Shown here: positions 1 to 12,097 of the stretch, piece after piece | How positions within the stretch are numbered: position 1 is the first letter of the stretch | Layout: every line of letters begins with the position of its first letter | NCBI GenBank assembly: GCA_030015575.1 | Contig: CM057338.1 | Span: 137,169,546-137,233,545, forward strand | From: Agapanthus africanus | Taxonomy: Eukaryota > Streptophyta > Magnoliopsida > Asparagales > Amaryllidaceae | DNA: 64,000 bases | Direction: 5' to 3' | Translations under genes and position numbers: made by a program | The notes under the pieces: model-generated | Seen by the model: only the letters and a program-made list of their open reading frames with translations | Databases searched by the model: none | What the model was told of the DNA's origin: nothing

Positions 1-295
1 CACGACACGAAGTGAAATTCTGGAGAAGGAGAAAGTTGTTACCGCGATGCGGTAGCGTAATTAACTGCAGGGGCTTGCGCCTGCAGGGAAGAGCGTCCCC
101 ATAATCGAAAACCCCTCATCCTGAGGGGGAATCTGACGAAGTCTGCTACATCGGCCGCATCCGTCTAAACCTCCGATACACGGTGCCATAAATTAACTTG
201 GCATCTTCGGAGAGATAAACGGATAAAACCAAATAGCATCTGCCCCGAACATCAGGCATGGACACCAAGTCCAGGCCGCCATTCGGAGGGGAACA
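1..295 (+). mobile_element. 3' end of a G-family LTR, cut by the window edge
   Basis: This stretch is the reverse complement of the low-coordinate ends of the LTRs at 9950, 13794 and 63261; the shared part includes the ATTAACTGCAG and AAATAGCATCTGCCCC segments. It ends in GGGGAACA at 295, like the AAACA end of the other copies, and the next base begins gag-like sequence on the opposite strand. It therefore looks like an LTR inserted in opposite orientation into the gag fossil at 296. No primer-binding site follows it, so it is a solo LTR or the 3' LTR of an element lying to the left. Confidence 0.65.
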
Positions 296-1539
296 GGAGT
301 CATTTGGGAGCTCCGAATACCATTCAAACGCCGTCTCTGACAAGCTGCCAACGAACTGGCGAAACAGCAATTTGTCGTCGCCTCCAGTATTGCCGCATAA
401 TGCTCTGAACTGGGCGACGTGCTGATGCGGGTTGCTTGTCCCCTTGTATACGTGGAACTTAGGGATCGTATATCCCGGCGGGTACTTGATTTGAGAGTAC
501 TGGCCTGGGTATGGTCACCCGGTTCTGACGACTTGGCCAGCCGCTTCGCTTGCCTGATGAGCTTGTATTTGCTGAGCTATATAGTCATCGAGGGCATCTT
601 TAGAGATCGTTTCCTCCCTGGCTGCTGATAAAGCCGGAAGAGGATTTGATGTTTCCCCTCTGTCGTCCTCGATAATTATTAGTGGATCTTCGGCTGGATG
701 TTCTGGCTGGATCATCATTCCAACCATGTCTTGGAATAGGAGCATCATCTATTTTATATTAGCCGCTTGTTCCACGGCCTCCTTATCCTTTCTCTCCCGC
801 ACCCTTCGCAAGAATTTCGTATCTGACTCCTGCTCTTGGTGCTGTTCAGACGCTGCTTCCGGGCTTTCTTTCTGTCCTGTGAGTGCTGCCTTTTTCGTCA
901 GCATCTCTTGGAGCTTTTGTTGCTGCTCCTGAGCTTTCGCCAATGACTGAGTTTAAGGCCGATGAGCCACGGAAGCACGACTCTCCTCTTTTCCGGAAGC
1001 CATGTACATTGTGTGCACGATCATTCCCCCATACTTGGGGCGTTTGGATCTAGCACCCTTGTGATTTGCCGCCGGCGGTGGGAGATTCTCTGGCCTTCTC
1101 TTTTTATGAGAAGTTGAAGTTGAAGGAGCCATTGTAATAGGCGCCTTCGTGAAAGAAGTACCTCGTTGCATGGTGGAGGGATGGTCTTCTTCTTGCCGAG
1201 CCTTTTGTTTTCTTCAGTCGGTGAGAGTAGTCTATATTGATCACAGAATCTTGGACCTTTCGCCGGACCCTGTGGACTTGGGAGGACAGCCGCTGAGGGG
1301 GCTGCTCCGGCTTCTCCTGTATCATATTTTCAACAGGTGGGGGCGATTTCTTTAGCACCGCGGTTGGAGAGTTCTTTCGCACCCTCCAAAGCAGCTCAAA
1401 GCTGTTCCCAGTTGGAACAGCAGCGTCAACTTCCACCATTGGAGCTGGTGGAGTAAGTCCAGAAGGGGAGTTTTCCCCAGCTCTTCTCACTTGGCGTCAG
1501 TGGCGATGTAGAGCATGTCTTGCAGAGGGGATCTCCTCA
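296..1539 (-). pseudogene. Gag-region fossil of a G-family gypsy element, left part
   Basis: Minus-strand fragments resemble the better preserved copy at 60898-62334. Near 300-370 lies FVGSLSETAFEWYSELP, typical of the Ty3/gypsy gag domain (small hydrophobic run, then a W-Y/F pair). Near 1104-1490 there is a basic Ser/Pro/Lys-rich stretch with LLWRVRKNSPTAVLKK, almost the same as FFWRVRKNSPTAVLKK at 62260-62330. The fossil is clearly broken in several places. It was split by element A at 1540 and resumes at 9214; the paralogous uninterrupted site is near 62505. Confidence 0.7.
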
Positions 1540-3078
1540 TGATTTTCATAGCTCTTTCACGCGTTTCGTATTTTAAGTTCTAAAGTTAACCGCAATCAGG
1601 ACGGCGTCGCGTGTAGCTAGCCGCGATGAGTACGGATCGTCCGCAGAGAGACGGTGCATTTTACATTCTTTTTATGACAAGTTAATGCGAGGATTGGAAT
1701 GGTTTGAATCTAACCTATGTGTGTATATGCAAAAGAGTTGTTTGTTAGGAATAAATAGGATAGTGTAAGTTAGTGAATTCCGTACTCAATCCTTTGTGCC
1801 GAACTTGACCATTGAAGCTAGAGCAATCGGCAACAACGTGGATTAGGGTGCTTAAGCATGGTATTTGTGAAATCTGGCTTATTGACCCTTGTCCGTCCGT
1901 TCTTGTCGCTTGCTTTCGCATCTGGCCAAACCGAACGCAGCCGGTCACGGTTAGGAATCACCGATACCTTGGTAGGGTGGGGTGCCAACAGAGCGCTTGC
2001 GTAAGGTTTGGACGGAGTTCAATTGAAAAATATCGGGCAAACGAAATGAGAGAGGAAAACCTTAGCTTACATAACCATTCTTTTTCCTAACAACACCAAT
2101 ATTTACAAACCATAAAAAAAACAAAAAGAAAAAGCAAATGAAATGATAAAAGAAAAGAAAAGAGCAACAATACAAGTAAGTAAATGGCGAGGTAATAAAA
2201 TGCAAGTAAGTAAAGCAAGATAGAAATACTAAGAACCTAAGAACACAAATGAAAGCTTTATTATGTCCAAGTGATGATACAAACATTGATTTCAATAACC
2301 AAAACTTAAACTTGTAAGCTCAATGAAGAGCTTGCAAGATCAAGAGAAGGCAAAGAGCTCAAGGGGAACTAGCTATGCATAAGAAAAAGAAAACAAAAAG
2401 TGAAAGTTGTTCTAGTGTAAAGAATATGAGACCCCTTTTCCTTGCTCACAGATCTGCCTTTTATAGGCACAAAATAAGATTAAACAAGTAATAAAAATGA
2501 AATGATGTGACTACAAGGGATGGACAGAACAAAATTGGGGAGCATTGGGCATGGTGGGGCCGGCGAGATCGGGCATTTGAGGGATGTCGCCGGTTTTGTG
2601 TTGGACATTTGGGCTCGTATTTGTTGTGTGATGTTGTGTTCTCTCGACAAGTCCACTTGATTTCTTTGTAGAAGCCTGGATTGTACTCAGTAGATTGGAG
2701 GGAAACATGTTGCTTTATATCACATCACATCTTTTTGAATTTAACATTCTTGTCCCACATGTGTGCCCACCATGTGCCATGGGCAGCCCCACCATGGTCC
2801 ATGCCAAAGAGTTGTTTGCACACTTGTATTGTGTTGGACCAAAATTTTGTACACACATTTATTTGCTAAAAGAACTCTTTGGGTATTGATCGGTTTGCAG
2901 TTCTGGTTGCATTGTCGGCTCACAAACGTTATATCCGTGATTTTGAGTGTGTTTCCAGTATTGTGTCACGGATACCTGTAATCTGTATTTACTGAGCAGA
3001 CACTTGTTAATAATACCGATATATAACAAAATAGATAATGAATGAGTGGTATTAAAATGCAGTTTTCTGTGATAAACA
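1540..3078 (-). repeat. 3' LTR of element A
   Basis: Partner of 7661-9208. It carries the same TATA box (complement of 2459-2465) and the inverted pair CCGGCGA (2560-2566) and TCGCCGG (2587-2593), about 95 bp upstream of the TATA box in the element's direction. The terminal dinucleotides TG and CA are intact. Confidence 0.9.
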
Positions 3079-3100
3079 AATACGCCTAAACTTATCTTTT
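3079..3100 (-). other. Polypurine-tract region of element A
   Basis: Read on the minus strand, AAGATAAGTTTAGGCGTATT directly precedes the 3' LTR. It matches the AAGTTTGGGGGTATT that precedes the 3' LTR of element D and comparable sequences in C and E. Confidence 0.6.
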
Positions 3101-4850
3101 GCTTGTCCCAACCAAAACAAAAATCCTAGCCACACTTTCGCAGGGAATGCGGTTGCACTGAGCTTGTGCAACAAGCCGTTAAACCTCTAGGTGTCCCTAG
3201 TAGGAAGAGTGTTGTCTCCTAAGGGTTTTCAGCGGATACTACCCACAAAATCCCGTCAAGCTAGTTTCACAAGTTGACGTCAATTCTACTCCTACAGTTT
3301 AGTATCTTGGTTAGAAATTCTATTATCCTAAGTTAGAAATATCCAACCCTTATGTTTCACACCTCCTATTTATTCAACCTCAAATCCAAAAAAATACGTT
3401 TTTACAATTTAGAAAGATCTCGGTTTCTCTTGAATTTTCCTTCTAAAGTGCGGTCTCCAATTAGGGATTTTTATTATCTTTACGAAAAACATAAGTCTTA
3501 TTTTTTATTCCTATCTTTCCTCCAAATATCGATTGTATACCCCTACGTGTGTGTAAAATTCCACCCTTACACTTAAGAGCTATAGTACCCTTGCCCTAAT
3601 GCCTAATACTACTTCTTTTCATTTAATGATGGACGGTTTTGCACACACACCATTCATGCGATTATTAATGCTTCTTGAGGCACTAACAGCCAATTACTGA
3701 ATGTGTGAGCTTAAAGCGTAAATAGCAGTTTCCAGGTCTTGACTTTATTTATTTTTTCTTTCTTTTTCTTTCTTTTATTTTTCTTTTTCAAGGCCAGATA
3801 TATTTTTCAATGATGCTCTTTTGGTGGTTAGCTTTAATTGCCGTTTTTTTTCTTTCAAACTAGGTTTTTAGGCAAGAGTATTTCTAGGTATCCTCTACTA
3901 TCCCAAGTTTCAAGGTGCGTGTATGTGCAGTTTGTAGGGTATATACTTTCTAAATTTGGACTCAAGAATATAAACTATTTTTCAGACTTATCTTTCAGTA
4001 AAGCTTCAATACTTTCCCTTCATCTCGACTTAACTCAAGAACTGAACTCAAGATTACCTATTTCAATAAATAACTGCAAGAACGTATAATTACCAAGGTT
4101 AAACAGAATGAGGGTTATTTTTAGGGTTTTCAGTTCCTAAGCCTAGGATTTAGTTATTTCTAACGTATTCACTAAACTTTCGGAATAAAAATCTAGGCTA
4201 CCCTATTAGCTAACTTGACGACAAAGTTTTTTATATTTTTGTAAAAATTTTCGATTTTTACGGGGTTTTTAAATAAGTATGCAAATGCAAAATATACATA
4301 TGAATGCGAAGGAAGAAAGCTTATCGAGCACACCCCAAACTTAAACTTGACAGTGCCCTCACTGTCAGCCTACACCAAGAGGGTCAAAATTGTCGGCGCT
4401 CCCCTGCTTTTTTTATACAAAACAAAAAGCAAACAGCCCCCCGTCGCGCGCGCGTGCGATAGTGCATCAAGCTATTCGCAAGGGCCAACCAAAAATATAT
4501 ACACCAAAAGATCCTCCCAAAACTTAAGTGAAACAGTGTTGCCACTGTTAAGCATTGAAGTTCAGAGGGGGGGAAGAACAATATCAATCTATACAAGGCC
4601 TTAGACAGGCCAAAAGTTAGTACCAACCATTCAAAAATTTTATCGCTATAAGGCCTGGGCTGGTGAAAGAATGCGGAGAGGAAAGAAATGGAGAATACGC
4701 GAGACTGTATGGGATAGAAGCGGAATACGGTCTCGGTGGAGGAGAAGAATGGTGGAGGGGAGAAAGAAGAATAGGAACTTGAGGGTGGAAATGGAGGGAA
4801 TAAATTAGTACAATTTGTAATGACCGATGTGTAAAAAGCGAATGTACTAA
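3101..4850 (-). other. Conserved 3' non-coding region of element A
   Basis: No coding potential is supported. Matched on the minus strand to D (27500-28850), C (32640-33890) and E (43360-44545), it contains two stem-loops followed by AAGTTT and a G run (4348-4367 and 4532-4549), a block resembling CTTGAAACTTGGGATAGTAG (near 3880-3920), and the three-hairpin block at 3152-3220. Sequence conservation here is at least as good as in the ORF. Confidence 0.7.
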
Positions 4851-4899
4851 TCTATCAACCCGTCGAGAAATGGGGTCAAACCCCTCAATATTTGTGAGA

Positions 4900-6248
4900 A
4901 AACATGGGTAAACCGAACTTGGTAAACCTGACATAAGAAAAAAAGGTAATATGGTGTCTTGCGAAGTAGGAACGATGGAAAGGATAAAGGTAAGTGATTG
5001 AAGAAGGGTATCAGTTAAAGGTTCAGAAGGGTGTACACAGTCAATGAAACGGATAGGATAAATTGGAAAATCCGACTCATCAAATAAAAATAGTTTATCC
5101 TAAAAAATATCCTCTAAATTCTCCTCGAAAATTAGCTCATCCATGCATTTATCATTAATATCCAGACGCATATGAAATTCGGGAAAAACAGTTAATGACT
5201 CGGGATGATGAATTAGAGAGAAAAACTCATCCAAAGCAGCGGGTTCATCATCCAAAATATTCCCAGCGTCAACATTCTCAATCAAGTGAAAATCAAATTT
5301 CTCAGACACCTCATCAAAAGCATGGATTTTAATTAATTGTGGTTCTAAGATGGAGGTGTAGAGGTCAAAGGGATTTGGTGTGGTTTCACTCGACAGGGTC
5401 CCTTCACAATCGGGTAAATCAAACACTACAAAGTCGCACAACTCATTAATCATTCTATCTGCAATTTATGATTCATTTGGGACACCCGATAGACTTTCTA
5501 AATCGGAGTTGTGTAATTCAATTTGGACCAGGTAGGTTTGATTTGGAAGGGTGTATTGCTTACTCTCACCACTCAAATTCTTAATCTGTCATATCACCTC
5601 ATCATACATTGGAAAAATTGGAGCTAGTTGGAAACTAGCTGCCGGTTCGTTAGGTTGTATGAGGGCGGCCATAGATGCATTCAAATTCATCATTTGTTGG
5701 CATGGCGCAACCCGAAAGTCTTCCAATGAATGTTACAGACTAGACATGGGTTATGAAAGGGTTTCAGTAAAAGATTCAAAGTTGTTTTGATACGTGAAAC
5801 TCTCAAATGGCTGTTCAGAAGTAATGTCTAGGGAAGGTGTAAAAGTCGGGTAGGATTGATAGGAATCGAATGGTTGGACAAGAGTAGGATCAACATTATG
5901 ATAAGGAGGTGATTGGAATTGTTGATCAACAGAATTGGAAGTGGTGAAAGAAGTGAAAGATCAGCTACGGGATTGTTCAATTCGGTCAGCAATGGACATT
6001 GGTCTTGTAGTCGGAACATGACTCTTGAAAGGGGTATCAATGTAAGAAGGTGGAGAAGGTTGAAACGGTTGATACGAAGTGGATTGCGGAGTCCAATTGT
6101 TTTTCCTAGACGCGTCTATCCGATCTTTCAAAGACATTCTGGATATGGATGGATCGTTCGAAGTTCGGCCAAAGAAAGAACCGTAAGAAGTAATATTTGG
6201 CTATGGGTACCAAAGTTCGGCAAGAGTTTTTCTAGGTGGGATAACCAT
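4900..6248 (-). pseudogene. Acidic ORF fossil of element A
   Basis: Minus-strand homologue of the single ORF in C, D and E. The N-terminal part near 6248 contains RKTLAELWYP, matching RRTLAKLCYPEP in E. The best-preserved part (5100-5453) contains NELCDFVVFDLPDCEG and DAGNILDDEPAALDEFF, close to the same regions in D and E. The protein family is unknown to me; an SLEQ-type segment in the better preserved copies recalls the C-terminal gag region of Athila-like elements, which is weak evidence. It is broken in several places and probably not translated. Confidence 0.7.
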
Positions 6249-6489
6249 GATATGAAGAGAGAAAGAAAAGAAAATTAGAGGAAAAAGAATGTGATTTTTT
6301 TGTTAGTTATCAACAAAAAAATGAAATATACACACAAAAAGACCAAAAACAATCACGACACAATACTACACACCTAATCGGTCTAGGGTTCACCTAGGTC
6401 AACTAGACCTGCTTAAAAACTTGATTGTTGAAGTAAATCTGTGTCGAGAAACAGGCTCAAGATATACTGATCACGAGACAAGTTAAGTG

Positions 6490-7600
6490 CAGAGATAAGG
6501 GGAGGTTTTCCAACGCTTTCGCGAAGGTCCTTAATTAGATAACCCTTTCTCTTTTGGCGGTTTCTCCGTGAACACTTTTCTAGACACCCCATGAACGATA
6601 TACCGTTAAGTGGTGTTCTAAACACAATTAACCTCTCCTAATGTGCGCGAAGTCCTTAAAGGCTTAAAGTCTAGTTTCTTTTAAAATTTATGCGGGTAAA
6701 CGTTATGCTCAATTCCTGATTTTTGGGCCACGGAAAAGGGGATGAAATTATTTACCATATGTTGTGGGGTTTGCTTGCCCTTAAGTCCATATTAATGGAT
6801 GCAATGCGCAAATCAATGAAAAAATTATTCAAACAATCATTTTTTTATGTTAAGCATGACACTGCAATAAAGACGGGTTAGTCAATTTTAGCGTTTGACA
6901 GCGAACTTGCAAAGAATCCTCCAAAGATAGAAAATTGGATGCGTCGGATTTGAGAAGGTGTTAGGAAATACATACCGATAAATTTTCAGGTTAAGAAAAC
7001 CTCGTTGAATTGAATCCGAATAGCTTGGAAAGTTCTCTTGCGCGGGTCAAACTACCCGGATCTTTGGCACTGTACTTCGCAATCACCTTGACTTTGAATG
7101 TACATTTTGCTCCACACGATCGCAGTTCGTAAATCCGCAAAAATCTGAAAATGTCGGAAAACGGATTATTAGTGCAAAAAAGCGATATGAATGCCCAAAC
7201 ACCTGCACACTAAAAATTATAAAAAAAACAAACAATAAAATTGGGACAAAATTAGAACACTGGAGCACAGAAGAAATTTTGGGAGCAAAATGAGGAGAAG
7301 ACGCCGGCGGCGCCGGATATTGTAGGGATGTCGCCGGGCTAAATGTGGAAGTTTGGATCCAAATTTCTTCAGGTGCCCTAGTGTTCTACTAATGTCTCAA
7401 TGGTATTGTTTATCTTTTCTGTTTAGGTCCAGAGTGCAAGCAGGTCAAAAATCCAGAGAACAAAAAATGTTAAATTGTTAATTTTTTGTTGGTTTTGAAA
7501 TTACCCTTTTGATTTTTATTTTATTTTTAGAATAGTGTTAGATTTATAAACAAGATATACAGAGATTAAACCGAAATAACAAGAATAAAAAACGTTACCG
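6490..7600 (-). other. Leader region of element A
   Basis: Between PBS and ORF on the minus strand. It contains a GC palindrome pair (CCGGCGGCGCCGG at 7304-7316 and CGCCGG within 7331-7339). Further along, at 6505-6540, is the module CTAATTAAGGACC, a stem-loop with GAAA loop (complement of 6510-6527), then AAAACCTCCCC. Both modules recur in C, D, E and the copia leader. Confidence 0.6.
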
Positions 7601-7602
7601 TC

Positions 7603-7620
7603 TCCCCGGCAACGGCGCCA
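7603..7620 (-). other. Primer-binding site of element A (tRNA-Asp type)
   Basis: The minus strand reads TGGCGCCGTTGCCGGGGA, complementary to the 3' end of plant tRNA-Asp and typical of Athila/Tat-type gypsy elements. It lies about 40 bp from the LTR edge instead of being nearly adjacent. The gap contains a second partial copy of the pre-PBS words ACAATCAAATGGCG, which suggests a small local duplication. Confidence 0.85.
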
Positions 7621-7660
7621 TTTGATTGTTAGATCTTCGCGCCATTTGATTGTTACCATT

Positions 7661-9208
7661 TGATTTTCATAGTGCTTTCGCGCGTTTCGTATTTTAAGTT
7701 CTAAAGTTAACCGCAATCAGGACGGTGTCGCGCGTAGCTAGCCGCGATGAGTACGGGTCGTCCGCAGGGAGATGGTGCATTTTACGTTCTTGTTATGACA
7801 AGTTAATGCGAGGGTCGGAATGGTTTGAATCTAACCTATGTGTGTATATGCAAAAGAATTGTTTGTTAGGAATAGATAGGATAGTGTAAGTTAGTGAATT
7901 CCGTACTCAATCCTTTGTACCGAACTTGACCATTGAAGCTAGAGCGATCGGCAACAACATGGATTAGGGTTCTTAAACACGATATTTGTGAAATCTGGCT
8001 TATTGACCCTTGTCCGTCCGTTCTTGTCGCTTGCTTTCGCCTTCGGCCAAACTGAACGCAACCGGTCATGGTTAGGAATTACCGATATCTTGGTAGGGTA
8101 GGATGCGTAACGAAGCGCTTGCGTAAGGTTTTGGCGGAGTTCAATTGAAAAATATCGGGCAAAGGAAATGAGAGAGGAAAACCTTAGCTTACATAACCAT
8201 TCTTTTTCCTAAAAACACCAATATTCACAAACCATAAAAACAACAAAAAGAAAGATCAAATGAAATGATAAAAGAAAAGAAAATAGCAACAATACAAGTA
8301 AGTAAATGGCGAGATAACAAAATGCAAGTAAGTAAAGCAAGATAGAAATACTAAGAACCCATGAACACAAATGAATGCGTTATTATGTCCAAGTGATGAT
8401 ACAAACCTTGAGTTCAATAACCAAAACTTAAACTTGCAAGCTCAATGAAGAGGTTGCAAGATTAAGAGAAGGCAAAGAGCTCAAGAGGAACTTGCTATGT
8501 ACAAGAAAAAGAAAACAAAGAGTGAAAGTGGTTCTAGTGTAAAGAATATGAGACCCCTTTCTCTTGCTCACAGATCTACCTTTTATAGGCACAAAATAAG
8601 ATTAAACAAGTAATAAAAATGAAATGATGTGACTACAAGGGATGGACAGAACAAAATTGGGAAGCATTGGGCATGGTGGGGCCGGCGAGATCGGGCATTT
8701 GAGGGATGTCGCCAGTTTTTTGTTGGACATTAGGGCTCGTATTTGTTGTATGATGTTGTGTTCTCTCGACAAGTCCACTGGTGCTGCTTGATTTCTTTGT
8801 ACAAGCCTGGGTTATACTCAGTAGATTGGAGGGAAACATGTAGTTTTATATCACATCACATCTTTTTGCATTTATAATTCTTGTCCCCTATGTGCGCCCA
8901 CCATATGCCATGGGCATCCCCACCATGGTCCATGCCAAAGAGTTGTGTGCACACTTGTATTGTGTTGGACCAAAAATTGTGTACGCACATTTATTTGCTA
9001 AAAGAACTCTTTGGGTATTGATCGGTTTGCAGCTCTGGTTGCAGTGTTGGCTCACAAACGTTATATCTGTGATTTGAGTCTGTTTCCCGTATTGTGTCAC
9101 AGATACCTGTAATCTGTATTTACTGAGCAGACACTTGTAATAGTACCGATCTATAACAAAATAGATAATGAATGAGTGGTATTAAAATGCAGTTTTCTGT
9201 GATAAACA
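7661..9208 (-). repeat. 5' LTR of element A
   Basis: On the minus strand it runs from TGTTTATC at 9208 to ATGAAAATCA at 7661. It matches 1540-3078 over its whole length. A TATA box (TATAAAA, complement of 8581-8587) lies after a GC inverted-repeat pair (about 8682-8715). Short open frames seen inside are the same in both LTRs and are not genes. Confidence 0.9.
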
Positions 9209-9213
9209 CCTCA

Positions 9214-9925
9214 GTTGTGGTAGTGGCTTCCTCATGCCCCCTGATTTGGTTAGGGCCTAGTGCCGGGGCCAGCCTGTTGAAAACTGATATCCGTTGAGAT
9301 GGGACGGATAATCTTTCGAAGGCCGATCTTTTAGTAGGGGAAGCAGTCTTGATGACTTCGCCAGAAGCTGGAGTTGGAACGGCCAATCTCGCGAAGACCG
9401 ATCTTGTAGCACGAGAAGCCCCTTTGACGATTTCACTCGCCGGAGCTGGAACAGATATCCATTTCCAGATAACCCTTTCAAGTATTGCGAGCCTCTTTGC
9501 GGGCCCACTTGAGCTTCGGTTCAGCCTGTTGAAGACTGAGGTGGTAGACTTGGACGATCCGTTGAGAGGGGCAGTGGTGGTTGCAAGTCATTTGAAGACC
9601 GACTTCTTTGGAGCTTCCTGTGATGGCACTGGGGTGCCAAAGCTTGTTGTCGGGAGCATGGTCCTGAAAAACAATCCAGTGGTGGCCTGAGTCACCTGTT
9701 CCACTGGCATCGAAAAGATGCAGGTCGCATTTGGTCCGTACATTACTCCTCCAGCGGGGACGGAGCGGGAGTTGCTGTTGCAGGTACACTTGGAATCCAT
9801 TGATCTTATTTTCTCTGCACAGAAGCAAGACACCAAATCTTAGTACCTCGGATCCAGGGCAACCATAGTAAACAACAATTTTTTTGTGAATACGACACAC
9901 GAAATGTGGAGTGGAAAGAGGAAAA
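9214..9925 (-). pseudogene. N-terminal gag-region fossil, right part, with FxRL repeats
   Basis: This continues the fossil interrupted by element A. The minus strand codes for repeated units resembling GEVIKTASPTKRSAFERL and ISVFNRLAPAL, matching 62511-63014. Repeated S-V-F-x-R-L motifs are familiar from the gag regions of plant Tat/Ogre-type gypsy elements. It is broken in a few places. It lies next to the PBS and LTR as expected for the 5' part of an element on the minus strand. Confidence 0.65.
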
Positions 9926-9944
9926 GCTCCCACCGGGCGTGCCA
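9926..9944 (-). other. Primer-binding site next to the 9950 LTR
   Basis: The minus strand reads TGGCACGCCCGGTGGGAGC, five bases (GATTC) after the LTR end. The copy at 63237-63255 is nearly the same. The leading TGG and the position identify a PBS; I believe this type is used by Tat-lineage gypsy elements but I did not match it to a specific tRNA. Confidence 0.7.
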
Positions 9945-9949
9945 GAATC

Positions 9950-11436
9950 TGTTCACCACTGAAAAAAGAGACGAAACTCGGGATGGATCTTCTTGCCTGA
10001 ATTTGGGGGCAGATGCTATTTGGGTTTATCCGTCCACCTCTCCGAAGATGCCAAGTTGATTTATGGCACCGTATATCAGAAGTTTGGACGGCTGCGGCCG
10101 TTGTAGCGGACTTCGTCAGATTCCTCCTCGTTTGTGAGGAGTTTTGATTGTGGGGACACTCTTCCCTGCAGGCGTAAGCCCCTGCAGTTAATTACGTTAC
10201 CGCATCGCGATAACCACTTTCTCCTGCTCCAGAAGTTCACTTCGTGTCGTGTGTGTTTGTTTTATATTTGGTTGCCCGTGGATTGTATACGGAGACTAAT
10301 TTATGTTGTCGCCCGTAGGGCGTGGATTAGTCCAAATCCGTATATCTTAGATTTGGGTTTGAGTTGATTTAAGGATCGTTAATCTAGTTTAAGATTAAGA
10401 TCAACTTAATTTTTTGTTAAGGATACGTTAGTCCAATTTGAGACTAAGATTTACTTAACGTGGTTTTAGGATCATTCAGATCCAACAAGAAAGCATTTGG
10501 GCTCCATTATTTTAGTTTAAGGACGTTACGGTCCGTTGTTAGTTTAAGAACGTTTCGGTCTGTAGATCAACATTTTTGAGGTGAGAGTTTTAGTTTGAGG
10601 ACGTTACGGTCCGTAGTAATTTAAGGACGTTATGGTCCATAGATCACCATTTTTGAGGTGAGGGTTTAGTTTAAGGGCGTTTCGGTCCATAGTAGTTTAA
10701 GGACGCTACGGTCCGTAGTAGTTTGAGGAAGTTACGGTCCGTAGATCACCATTTTATGCCCGTGTATTTGTTACATGATGGGATGTATGGCGATGATGTG
10801 GGATACACCCATTTGGGGTGTGGTTTGGTTTAAGGTGTGCACGTAAGCTTGGGAAGTGCACCCAAAAGCAGTTGGTTGTCAGGGCCCGCCACCTCTCTGA
10901 AGACGTTGAGGAATTACAACGACATACATCAGAGGTATGGAGAGATGTACCATTGAACCAATTCCCGTGTCTGAGGGAAGAGATCATGGTGGACCATCTA
11001 AGAATCATTAGCCATTTTTGGGGGACTAAGATTAACTTAGGAAATATGGGATGAACATAATTTTGGATATCATGAGTTATGTTTGGGAAGCAATGAACCC
11101 ATGGGCTCAGTTGATCTGAATTAGGATCCTAGCCAACTTGGGCTTGACCCATTCAATTTTCTTTTATTTGAAAGAAGTGCTAAGCACTGGTTTGGGCTCA
11201 GTCCCTTTTTTTTGCAAAAAGTGCTTAGCACTTATGTGAGTTCTGACACTCACACTTTACTCTCTCTTTTCTTTTGTCTTTATATGGAGTGCTGAGCACT
11301 CTTTATGGCGCCCACGTGCGAAGCACGTGAGGCGTTAGGAGCTGAATGATGAGTGTCAAGCACTTTTATGTTCTGTGGCGCCCACGTAAGGGTCATGTGG
11401 AACGCTGGGCGCCGCACCACTGAGTGCTAAGCACTC
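9950..11436 (-). repeat. G-family LTR, truncated
   Basis: On the plus strand it begins TGTTCACCACTGA and matches 13794-15450 and 63261-64000. It contains units of about 45 bp around AGTTTAAGGACGTTACGGTC (10500-10750) and palindromes such as GAGTGCTAAGCACTC with CACGTG arms (11170-11430). Similarity stops near 11436, where gypsy gag coding sequence begins, so about 1 kb is missing compared with the 13794 copy. Confidence 0.75.
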
Positions 11437-11497
11437 CTTATTTGGAAATCGGTGGATGAGTATGATGCCAAGTTCACTATGTTGACCAGGTAAAGAT

Positions 11498-12097
11498 ATG
11501 TCTCAAATATTCAGTTTTCTTATATCACATATTACACAGCTAACACAAGACCGTAACAGATTCGCGATGCATCCCATTCCGACTGCTGAGATCAGGTCTA
11601 GACGATTTCAGCAAGGGTTAGATCCGGAGAACCAAGCTGCCTTAGCTACAGGGGATTTCCCAACTCACGAACTGGCTCTGAAGGCTGCCCGTCGATATGA
11701 GGTAGTAATAAAGATGAAGGGCAGACCCCAATCTGCCGGAGTGAAGCGCCCTGCCACCCAGATGGTAGGAGGAGCCTCTTCAAGGGTACCTTTTGTGCCG
11801 AGGAGACCGGGAGTACCTTTCAACCGGCCCAGCCCAGCCTTTTGCACCTACTGCAGAGGGGATAGACACCTGGCGAAGGATTGTAGGCGTGCTAATCTCC
11901 TTTGCTTAGCCTGTGGATCATCCATGCATGATATTGGGTCTTATCCTCGAAGACTCAATCTTAATACTGCACCCAGACCAGCAATTACCTATCCGCAGCG
12001 ACCAGCTATCCAGGCACCTGCTCCACATCTTGCTCTCCCTTCTCCACCTCCTCATGGACAGACTGCACCTCCTCCTCGTCAGTTCCATCAAGCATAA
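11498..12097 (+). pseudogene. gypsy Gag, C-terminal part with zinc knuckle
   Basis: Just upstream, at 11445-11485, the frame reads VDEYDAKFTMLTR, typical of gypsy gag. The open stretch has AARRYEVVIK, then a zinc-knuckle C-x2-C-x4-H-x4-C (CTYCRGDRHLAKDC), then a second Cys-rich segment and a Pro/Gln-rich tail. Gag packages the element RNA in the cytoplasm. The N-terminal half is absent. Homology to plant chromovirus gag is clear from these motifs, though I cannot fix the lineage. Confidence 0.75.

Larger units (their letters stand above)
1540..9208 (-). mobile_element. Element A: non-autonomous gypsy-like LTR element
   Basis: Two direct repeats of about 1.54 kb, beginning TG and ending CA, flank 4.6 kb of internal sequence. 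The insertion is bounded by CCTCA at 1535-1539 and 9209-9213. The tRNA-Asp PBS on the minus strand next to the high-coordinate LTR fixes the orientation. The inside holds a degraded acidic ORF homologous to those of C, D and E, a leader and a long 3' non-coding region; no protease, reverse transcriptase or integrase was recognised. It looks structurally complete but its ORF has several breaks. LTR divergence is a few percent by eye, so it is fairly recent and younger than the gag fossil it split. Confidence 0.9.

Noticed and set aside
1745-1948. 67-residue minus frame, repeated at 7866-8069
   Set aside because: Lies in both LTRs of element A; likewise explained by LTR identity.
1-10250. Terminal inverted repeat of a DNA transposon (1-255 against 10000-10250)
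   Set aside because: The sequence is an LTR found in direct orientation at three other places, with PBS next to two of them; the inverted copy is better explained as a separate LTR insertion.
10134-10367. Open frame of 77 residues repeated at 13855-14235 and 63322-63540
   Set aside because: Lies in the G-family LTR; frame differs in length between copies and has no known domain.
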